Shown piece by piece: positions 14,976-21,931 of a stretch of DNA of 26,628 nucleotides. The stretch spans positions 1 to 26,628 of the forward strand of contig CALYSG010000003.1 in assembly GCA_945485605.1 (NCBI GenBank), written 5' to 3'. Position numbers and translations under genes: made by a program. This DNA is from an uncultured Clostridia bacterium (GTDB lineage Bacteria > Bacillota > Clostridia > Oscillospirales > CAG-272). The notes beneath the pieces are model-generated. The model was given only the letters and a program-made list of their open reading frames with translations. It searched no databases and was not told the DNA's origin. Numbering within the stretch: the first letter of the stretch is position 1; each line of letters starts with the position of its first letter.

Positions 14976-17948
14976 TTGCTTTACCTGAACGATATAGTAA
15001 AAAAATATGAGACGGCAGGATCGACCGTTGAGGCTCTCAAAGGTATCAGTGTCGGTTTCCGTAACAGCGAATTTGTGGCTATTCTCGGGCCTTCGGGTTG
15101 CGGTAAGACAACGCTTCTTAACATTATCGGCGGACTTGACCGATACACCTCGGGCGACCTTATCATAAACGGAAGGTCGACGAAGGAATACCGTGACGCC
15201 GACTGGGATTCTTACCGAAACCATTCGATAGGTTTCGTGTTTCAGTCCTACAACCTTATTCCGCACCAGAGCGTGCTTGCAAATGTAGAGCTTGCGCTTA
15301 CTCTCTCGGGTGTCGGTAAGGCTGAGCGGCGCAAACGCGCGGTGGAGGCTCTTGCCGCGGTCGGGCTCGGAGATCAGCTTCACAAGAAGCCCGGTCAGAT
15401 GTCGGGCGGACAGATGCAGAGGGTGGCGATAGCGCGTGCGCTCGTCAACAACCCCGATATATTGCTTGCCGATGAGCCTACCGGGGCTCTTGATACCGAG
15501 ACAAGCATTCAGATAATGGATATTTTGCGCAAGGTCGCCGACAACAGGCTTGTTATAATGGTAACCCACAACCCGGAGCTCGCCGAGCATTATGCTACAA
15601 GGATCGTCCGCCTCCTTGACGGGCATATAGTAAGCGATACCGCGCCGGTCGGCGAAGAGGAGCTTGCCGCCGATACCCGTGCTGAGAAGAAAGAAACCAA
15701 GAAGGGCAAAAAGAAGGATAAAAAGAAGGGCACCTCAATGTCCTTTGCGACCGCGCTTTCTCTTTCCTTCAACAATCTTCTGACAAAGAAGGCGAGGACC
15801 TTCCTTACCTCATTCGCCGGCAGCATCGGAATTATAGGAATAGCTCTGATCCTTGCCATGTCGAACGGTTTTCAGACGTATATAAACCGTGTGGAGGCCG
15901 ATACTCTTTCTACCTACCCCATTTCGCTTCAGGCAAAATCTGTCGATATGTCCGGTATGCTCTCCTCAATGACCGGAAAAGACACAGATGACGGTGAAAC
16001 CGGCGGCGCCGACAGCGACAGGATCCATTCTGTCGATACTGCGGGAAGTCTCTATGCCGCGCTACAATCACAGGTCAAGTCAAATGACTTAAAGTCATTC
16101 TATAAATATATGAACGAGCGTATGGATACTATAAAGCCCCTTACGAGTGCGATACAGTACCAGTATAATGTTGCGCTTAATCTTTACAATATCAGAAGTC
16201 CTTACGGGAATGTCAGAGTAAATCCGAGTTCGATAGCCGATGTTATAGAGGATTCGTACAGCGGGCTTTCGATGTTTATGAGCTCGTCGTCGTGGGATGT
16301 GTTCGACGAAATGATCGATAACGAAGAACTGCTTCACAAGCAGTACGACGTAATCGCCGGCAAATGGCCGTCGGCATACGACGAGGTAGTTCTCGTTGTC
16401 GGTAAAAACAATAATATAAATGTCGTTGCGCTATATACCCTCGGACTGCTCGACCAGCAGGACCTTATTAAACAGCTTAAGGCAATCTCGGAAGGCGAGC
16501 CCTACGATGCGGCAAATGTCGATTACGGTTTTGACGAGATCGTTTTCGATGATAAGGGAACCGCGGATACTTCTGACGATACCGGATGGAGCTTCCGCCT
16601 TGTACTTGAGAGCGACTATTATAAGAAGAACTCCGAGGGAAAATGGGAAGACAGAAGAAACGACACTCTTTACGTTGGTGACACGGCATCAAACGGAGCT
16701 GAAATAAAGGTCGTCGGAATAATCCGCCCGTCATCAGATGCCGTTGCCGGTTCTATAAACGGTTCGATAGCATACACTCCCGCACTCACAAAGTATGTGA
16801 TAGACGAAACTTCGAGAAGTGAGATAGTGAAGGAGCAGAAGAACAGCCCCGATCGCGATGTAATAACAGGAAAGCCTTTCGCTTCAACTTATAAGGGCAG
16901 TGACGAAGATATGGTGAAGGGCTTCCGTGAATACGTAAAGACGCTTGACGTCGCGCAGAAGGCGGAGATCATGCGTTCGATCGGAAGCACCTCGCTCACC
17001 GATGAAGAGAAGGATGCCATAATCATAAGCAGGCTCAAAAACATGAGCAAGGAAGAGCTTGAGGATCTCAGTAAGAGAGCTACCGAGAATATGACTCCGG
17101 ACTTTATCACGAAGCATTACGAGACTTTTGCAAAGCTGAGCGATCCGAACCTTTCGGACGATGAGAAGGCGGCGTTGATGCTTCCTATACTTAAGGAGCT
17201 TTTCGGCGACGAGCTTCTCGCGGACAATACCCTTTCCGATGAAGAAGAGGCGGCAAGGCTTGATGTGTATGTTAACGAAGAAGCCAATGAAGATAAGCTG
17301 CCCGCACATTACAGAAAGTATTGCCTGTCGTCTCTTACGCAGGAAGCAGTGCTTGATACCCTGTCAGCGATAGATTACGAATCTCCGAAGGCGATAAATA
17401 TATATCCGACCGACTTCAGCAGCAAGGAAAAGCTCTCCGCGATCATCGGAGAGTACAACGATTCTCTCGAAAAAGAGGAAGATAAGATCTCATACACAGA
17501 CTATATAGCGATCTTTATATCGTCGGTCAGCACAATAATCGATACGATCTCTTATGTTTTGATAGGTTTTGTTTCGGTGTCTCTCGTCGTTTCGTCGATA
17601 ATGATAGGCGTTATAACCTACATTTCGGTGCTTGAACGCACTAAGGAGATAGGCATTCTCCGCTCGATAGGTGCGTCAAAGCACGATATAAGAATGGTGT
17701 TCAACGCAGAGACCTTTATCGTCGGACTTGTTTCGGGACTGATAGGCATCGGTGTGACGCTTCTTCTGACGATACCGGTGAACCTTATAATCGGTGCGCT
17801 TTCGGGAATCTACAACATGGCGCTTCTTCCGGTCGGCGGAGCTATTATCCTGATACTCATAAGTGTCGTGCTTACCGTGATTGCGGGACTTCTACCGGCA
17901 TCAATGGCGGCAAAACGCGATCCGGTCGTAGCATTGCGATCAGAATAA
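14976..17948 (+). CDS. MacB-like ABC exporter, ATPase fused to FtsX-type permease
   Basis: 990 residues. An N-terminal ABC ATPase (1-225) has Walker A GPSGCGKT at 38-45, Q-loop Gln90, signature MSGGQ at 142-146, Walker B DILLADE at 161-167 and His198. A lysine-rich linker (235-252) leads to a first transmembrane helix at about 280-297, a very long extracytoplasmic region (about 300-855) and three C-terminal helices (about 861-883, 912-935, 952-972). ATPase-before-permease fusion with four helices matches MacB. MacB exports macrolides, toxins or peptides by a mechanotransmission mechanism; the substrate here is unknown. It begins at TTG with AAGGAG six bases upstream. The nearer ATG at 14971 is out of frame and stops after five codons. 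Confidence 0.92.
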   Translation: MLYLNDIVKKYETAGSTVEALKGISVGFRNSEFVAILGPSGCGKTTLLNIIGGLDRYTSGDLIINGRSTKEYRDADWDSYRNHSIGFVFQSYNLIPHQSVLANVELALTLSGVGKAERRKRAVEALAAVGLGDQLHKKPGQMSGGQMQRVAIARALVNNPDILLADEPTGALDTETSIQIMDILRKVADNRLVIMVTHNPELAEHYATRIVRLLDGHIVSDTAPVGEEELAADTRAEKKETKKGKKKDKKKGTSMSFATALSLSFNNLLTKKARTFLTSFAGSIGIIGIALILAMSNGFQTYINRVEADTLSTYPISLQAKSVDMSGMLSSMTGKDTDDGETGGADSDRIHSVDTAGSLYAALQSQVKSNDLKSFYKYMNERMDTIKPLTSAIQYQYNVALNLYNIRSPYGNVRVNPSSIADVIEDSYSGLSMFMSSSSWDVFDEMIDNEELLHKQYDVIAGKWPSAYDEVVLVVGKNNNINVVALYTLGLLDQQDLIKQLKAISEGEPYDAANVDYGFDEIVFDDKGTADTSDDTGWSFRLVLESDYYKKNSEGKWEDRRNDTLYVGDTASNGAEIKVVGIIRPSSDAVAGSINGSIAYTPALTKYVIDETSRSEIVKEQKNSPDRDVITGKPFASTYKGSDEDMVKGFREYVKTLDVAQKAEIMRSIGSTSLTDEEKDAIIISRLKNMSKEELEDLSKRATENMTPDFITKHYETFAKLSDPNLSDDEKAALMLPILKELFGDELLADNTLSDEEEAARLDVYVNEEANEDKLPAHYRKYCLSSLTQEAVLDTLSAIDYESPKAINIYPTDFSSKEKLSAIIGEYNDSLEKEEDKISYTDYIAIFISSVSTIIDTISYVLIGFVSVSLVVSSIMIGVITYISVLERTKEIGILRSIGASKHDIRMVFNAETFIVGLVSGLIGIGVTLLLTIPVNLIIGALSGIYNMALLPVGGAIILILISVVLTVIAGLLPASMAAKRDPVVALRSE

Positions 17949-17953
17949 ATCAT

Positions 17954-17985
17954 AAAAGGCAACATAATGTTGCCTTTTTCTTTTT
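17954..17985 (+). terminator. Terminator of the rlmA-GT2-ABC operon
   Basis: A 10-bp stem (17954-17963 with 17969-17978) with loop ATAAT, running directly into T-rich sequence. It lies six bases past the ABC exporter stop. Confidence 0.9.
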
Positions 17986-18026
17986 AAAATTGCGCTGTGG
18001 CTCTTCCTATTTCGGTCATTATGTGG

Positions 18027-18032
18027 TATAAT
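18027..18032 (+). promoter_or_regulatory. Extended -10 promoter of the dGTPase-nrnA-nrnA-surE operon
   Basis: TATAAT preceded by an extended TGN element (18024-18026). The -35 position (TTCCTA at 18004-18009) is poor, which an extended -10 can offset. It lies about 18 bases before the GGAGGTGA ribosome binding site of the first gene. Confidence 0.6.
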
Positions 18033-18067
18033 AAAAAAGATATTGTGCCGGAGGTGAGAAAATTCCC

Positions 18068-19246
18068 GTGTTTGACAGCCTGACAGATGAGACGGCTGAG
18101 AGCTTGAAACGTCGCAGAGAGACTGCGTTCTTTTCGGACCATGCCTGCTCTGATAGTATAAGGAGAAGCGGCGAAAAAAGATTTACCCTCGGTTCTCCGT
18201 TTGCATATGATACCGATATGATAGTCGGGTGCCCGTATTTCAACAGATATGCGGATAAAACGCAGGTCTTTTCTCTTATCAGAAACGACGACATAACGCG
18301 CAGGAGCCTTCATGTAAGACTTGTTGAGCGTACGGCGAGAAGGATCGGTGCCGCACTCGGACTAAACACCGACCTCATAGAGGCGATAGCCCTTGGTCAT
18401 GACATAGGTCATCCTCCGTTCGCACACGCGGGGGAAAAGTTCCTTGATTCGATCTGCTACGATCGGACAGGGAAGCATTTCAGCCACGCGATACACTCGG
18501 TAAGGGTGCTTGATAAGATATTCTGCTATGATCTGAGTCTTCAGGTCCTTTCCGGTATCGCTGCACATAATGTGAAGTTGACGGATCCGGTGATGAATCC
18601 CTCGAAAGTTGCGGATTTTGATTCTTTCGATCGGATCATTGAAGAATGCGGAGAGGACCGATCGCTGGTTTCGCGGATCTTGCCTTCGACTCTTGAGGCT
18701 TATGTCGTGAGATTGTCCGATATAGTATCTTATATAGGACGTGACAGGTATGACACGAGCATGGTCGGTTTTGGCGGTGAAGTGTCTTTTTCCGATTCTT
18801 ACATAGGCTTGACCGAAGCCGAGATAGTGAACAATATTTCGGTGAACATTATCGAAAACAGCCTCGGGAAGCCTTATATCTGCCTTGATAAGGAATATTT
18901 TGATGCTATCAAACGTGCGAGAAGCGAAAACTACGTCAAAATATATGACAGAGTCACCGAAAGCGCGCACTTTGAGTTTTCGGTAAAGCCCATGATGGAG
19001 GATATATACGAAAAGCTCTCGGACGATATGAGGCGCGGGCGATATGACTCACCGATCTTTTCGCATCATATAGACTATATCAATTCGGTCAGCCGCGACA
19101 GACGTGAGCCATACGGAAACGACGGAGTTGACGTTACTGTTACCGACTATATTGCGAGTATGACCGACGACTACTTCGTCGATATTTACCGCGAACTTTT
19201 TCCCGATGGCAGATATGCCGTGAATTACATAGGTTATTTTGATTGA
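18068..19246 (+). CDS. HD-domain dNTP triphosphohydrolase (dGTPase-like)
   Basis: A 392-residue HD-superfamily protein. The metal-binding set is visible as His82 (SLHV), His111-Asp112 in GHDIGHPPFAHAGE, and the later Asp in RLSDIVSYIGRD, matching the dGTPase family in which dNTPs are split into deoxynucleoside and triphosphate. Members differ in which dNTP they prefer and in allosteric control, so specificity is unassigned. Translation starts at GTG with GGAGGTGA ten bases upstream. It heads a compact operon: nrnA starts 14 bases after its stop, followed by a second nrnA and surE, all hydrolases of nucleotides or phosphate esters. Confidence 0.9.
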   Translation: MFDSLTDETAESLKRRRETAFFSDHACSDSIRRSGEKRFTLGSPFAYDTDMIVGCPYFNRYADKTQVFSLIRNDDITRRSLHVRLVERTARRIGAALGLNTDLIEAIALGHDIGHPPFAHAGEKFLDSICYDRTGKHFSHAIHSVRVLDKIFCYDLSLQVLSGIAAHNVKLTDPVMNPSKVADFDSFDRIIEECGEDRSLVSRILPSTLEAYVVRLSDIVSYIGRDRYDTSMVGFGGEVSFSDSYIGLTEAEIVNNISVNIIENSLGKPYICLDKEYFDAIKRARSENYVKIYDRVTESAHFEFSVKPMMEDIYEKLSDDMRRGRYDSPIFSHHIDYINSVSRDRREPYGNDGVDVTVTDYIASMTDDYFVDIYRELFPDGRYAVNYIGYFD

Positions 19247-19260
19247 TACAGAGGTGTTAT

Positions 19261-20202
19261 ATGTTTGAAGAAGCACTGAGGCTTATAAGAGATTACGACC
19301 GGATAATAATTCACCGCCATACTTGTCCTGACGGTGACGCGATAGGAAGTCAGACCGGACTGAAGTTTCTCATAGAAGCTAACTTCCCTGATAAGAAAGT
19401 ATTCATAGTCGGCGATGCCCCTAAAAAATATTCATTTATGGAGGGCTCCACGCCCGACAGCCTTCCCGACAGTACCTACGAAGGTGCGCTTGCCGTTGTC
19501 CTTGACACATCGGCAAGGTCACTTATAAGTGACGAAAGATACAGCCTTGCCTCAGAGACGCTTCGCATTGACCACCATATCTTCTGCGAGAAGATATGCT
19601 CAACCGAGATAACCGACACGGCTTATGAGAGCTGTTGCGGTATGATAGCCGATCTTGCACGTGAGACGGGGCTGAGACTTACTGCTTCAGCTGCACGTGC
19701 GCTTTTCACCGGTATGGTGACCGATTCGGGAAGATTCAGATATGATTCGACTAATGCGAGGACATTTGAGCTTGCCGCGTACCTTATGGGTGAAGATTTC
19801 AGCACGGCGGATATCTATTCAAAACTATATTCGGAGAGCTTTGAGAATATTAAGCTGCGCGCCTCCTTCATATTGAAAATAAAGTTCACCGAAAAGGGTG
19901 TTGCATATATCTACACCACGGCAGACGAGATGAAGGCACTCGGTGCCGATACCTTTTCGATCTCGCGCGGAATGGTAGGAACTATGTCGGATATACGCGG
20001 TGTCGATATCTGGGTAAATTTCACAGAGATCGACGGTGCGGTGCTTTGCGAAATAAGGTCTTCAAAATACAATATAAATCCCATAGCTGTAAAACACGGC
20101 GGCGGCGGTCACGCAAAGGCGAGCGGAGCGACGCTGAAAAACAGGGAAGAAGCCTTTGAGCTTCTCTCTGAGCTTGATTCTATGACGGAGGAAAAACAGT
20201 GA
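19261..20202 (+). CDS. nrnA: DHH/DHHA1 phosphoesterase, NrnA-like (first copy)
   Basis: 313 residues. The DHH catalytic core has PDGDAIGS (Asp24, Asp26), LDTS, DHH at 104-106 and TDSGRF (Asp155). The C-terminal DHHA1 domain carries GGGGHAKASGA at 280-290. NrnA of Bacillus is a nanoRNase and pAp phosphatase that clears 2-5-mers left by RNA decay. I use the ATG at 19261, preceded by GAGGTG. An in-frame TTG at 19243 overlaps the upstream stop but has no better ribosome binding site. All metal ligands appear present. The next gene is a paralog overlapping this one by four bases. Confidence 0.92.
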   Translation: MFEEALRLIRDYDRIIIHRHTCPDGDAIGSQTGLKFLIEANFPDKKVFIVGDAPKKYSFMEGSTPDSLPDSTYEGALAVVLDTSARSLISDERYSLASETLRIDHHIFCEKICSTEITDTAYESCCGMIADLARETGLRLTASAARALFTGMVTDSGRFRYDSTNARTFELAAYLMGEDFSTADIYSKLYSESFENIKLRASFILKIKFTEKGVAYIYTTADEMKALGADTFSISRGMVGTMSDIRGVDIWVNFTEIDGAVLCEIRSSKYNINPIAVKHGGGGHAKASGATLKNREEAFELLSELDSMTEEKQ

Positions 20203-21173
20203 ATTACCCCGAAATTATACTCGGAAGGATCCGGGAATACAAAAGGATAATTATTTCCCGCCATGTGCGACCCGACGGAGATGCCATAGGCTCGACGCAG
20301 GGACTTAAGGAGATCCTTCGCCTGACCTTCCCCGAAAAAGAGATATATCTGATAAACGAGGACTACTCGGACTACCTCTCTTTCCTTGGCGGAGAAGACG
20401 CGCAGCTTGATGATGAGATGTACTGCGATGCGCTTCTGATAGTGCTTGATACTGCCTCGGCCGACCGTATATCCAACAGAAAATATCTGCTTGCCAAAGA
20501 GATAATCAAGATCGATCACCATATAGACATAAAGCCTTACGGCGATATTTCGTGGGTCGAGGATCAAAGGTCTTCGCTCTGCGAGCTGATCGTGAGCTTT
20601 TACGCCTCTTTGCGCGACGAGCTTAAGATAAACAGTTATGCCGCGACCTGCCTTTATACCGGGATGGTAACGGATTCGGGAAGGTTCAGGTTCAATACCG
20701 TAACAGGTGAGACTTTGCGGTTAGCTTCTCTTATGCTCGACTGCGGGATAGATACCGATACGCTCTATGCAAGGCTTTATCTCGAGGATTTTGACTACTT
20801 CAGATTCAAATCGTGGGTTTACGGACAGATGAAGATCAGCGAGCACGGAGTAGCGTATCTGCATGTGACTGCCGCAGATGTCGAGCGCTTTTCACTCTCA
20901 TTTGAGGAGGCGTGCAACGCGGTATCCTTCCTTGATTCGATAAAAGGAAGCATAATCTGGATAGCCTTTATCGACGCTCCCGACGGGAAAATCAGAGTAA
21001 GACTCCGTTCGCGCTTTGTAACGGTGAACGGGCTTGCCGAGAAGTATCACGGGGGAGGGCACGAGTGCGCGAGCGGTGCGACCGTCGCCGACACAGCGGA
21101 GGCCGACGCGCTCATACGTGATGCCGACGCTCTTATAAAGGATTACAAGGAGAAAAACGAAGGATGGCTTTGA
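20199..21173 (+). CDS. DHH/DHHA1 phosphoesterase, NrnA-like (second copy)
   Basis: A 324-residue paralog of the preceding protein. It keeps PDGDAIGS (Asp26, Asp28), the LDTA motif, DHH at 106-108, GMVTDSGRF and a C-terminal HGGGHECASGA, so both copies look catalytically competent. Its GTG start overlaps the upstream TGA (GTGA), typical of translational coupling. The two proteins differ clearly in the linker and DHHA1 regions, so this is an old duplication. One copy could act on pAp or nanoRNA and the other on linear cyclic-dinucleotide products such as pApA, but that split is speculation. SurE overlaps its 3' end by ten bases. Confidence 0.9.
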   Translation: MNYPEIILGRIREYKRIIISRHVRPDGDAIGSTQGLKEILRLTFPEKEIYLINEDYSDYLSFLGGEDAQLDDEMYCDALLIVLDTASADRISNRKYLLAKEIIKIDHHIDIKPYGDISWVEDQRSSLCELIVSFYASLRDELKINSYAATCLYTGMVTDSGRFRFNTVTGETLRLASLMLDCGIDTDTLYARLYLEDFDYFRFKSWVYGQMKISEHGVAYLHVTAADVERFSLSFEEACNAVSFLDSIKGSIIWIAFIDAPDGKIRVRLRSRFVTVNGLAEKYHGGGHECASGATVADTAEADALIRDADALIKDYKEKNEGWL

Positions 21174-21883
21174 AAATACTGATAACCAACGACGACGGTA
21201 TAGCTTCTGCACAGCTTCGAAGTGTCGCCGAATGGGCATCGCGCTTTGCTGAGGTCAGCGTATTTGCTCCGGCAACTGAGCAGAGCGGAAAGAGCCAGGG
21301 CATCGACCTCAATAACCCGATCGAGGTAATAAAGCAGGATGGTTATTGCGAAGGAGCAGAGGCTTATTCGGTCTCATCAACACCCGCCGACTGCGTAAGG
21401 ATCGCCGTGCTCGCCATGGGAAGGAAGCCCGACCTCATAATTTCGGGCATAAACAACGGATATAATGTCGGGTACGATATGCTTTATTCGGGTACGGTAG
21501 GAGCGATATTCGAGGCATCGATTCTCGGATTTCCTGCGATAGCACTTTCGGCAAATTACGGTTCCGATCCGGTCACGCATGAGGTCCTTGACATAGTGAA
21601 GGCTTATTTTGATGAAAAAAAGCTGCTTGAACACCACGGACTTTATAATGTGAACATTCCGGATGAACCGAAGGGAATAAGGATCACAAGACAGGGCGGT
21701 GCATTCTACTCTGATGATTTTGAGATTTGCGGCGAAGGAAAATATATTGCCCGCGGCAAAAAAATTTATCAGCCCGGACTTGCACCGGACCTCGATACCG
21801 ACTATGTGAGCGAAGGTTACATTACAGTCACGCCGCTATCGATCGACAGAACCGAGTACGGCATTTTTGAAAATTTAAAATAA
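21164..21883 (+). CDS. surE: 5'/3'-nucleotidase SurE
   Basis: A 239-residue SurE-family phosphatase with the N-terminal metal motif NDDG (9-12) and the SGINNGYNVGYDMLYSGTV segment that completes the active site. SurE enzymes dephosphorylate nucleoside 5'- and 3'-monophosphates and sometimes short polyphosphate. Its ATG overlaps the end of the upstream nrnA paralog by ten bases, with AAGGAG 11 bases before it, so it is translated from the same mRNA. As the last gene it could turn the NMPs made by NrnA into nucleosides. A terminator follows immediately. Confidence 0.95.
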   Translation: MALKILITNDDGIASAQLRSVAEWASRFAEVSVFAPATEQSGKSQGIDLNNPIEVIKQDGYCEGAEAYSVSSTPADCVRIAVLAMGRKPDLIISGINNGYNVGYDMLYSGTVGAIFEASILGFPAIALSANYGSDPVTHEVLDIVKAYFDEKKLLEHHGLYNVNIPDEPKGIRITRQGGAFYSDDFEICGEGKYIARGKKIYQPGLAPDLDTDYVSEGYITVTPLSIDRTEYGIFENLK

Positions 21884-21886
21884 ACA

Positions 21887-21921
21887 GAAAGACCGCCGGA
21901 AAAACGGTGGTCTTTCTTTAT
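21887..21921. terminator. Terminator between surE and valS
   Basis: A 12-bp stem with one G-U pair (21887-21898 with 21905-21916) around an A-rich 6-base loop. T-rich sequence follows on the plus side and a weaker T-rich stretch on the minus side, so it probably serves both converging operons. Confidence 0.85.
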
Positions 21922-21931
21922 ATTCGGTTTT

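Noticed and set aside
14971..14988. ATG between the ribosome binding site and the ABC exporter TTG start
   Set aside because: It stops after five codons and sits one base from the GGAG motif, too close for efficient initiation; it is probably chance.
14856..15626. 256-codon antisense frame opposite the glycosyltransferase and ABC ATPase
   Set aside because: It spans the junction of two clear genes on the other strand, including conserved ATPase motifs, and its composition fits an antisense shadow.
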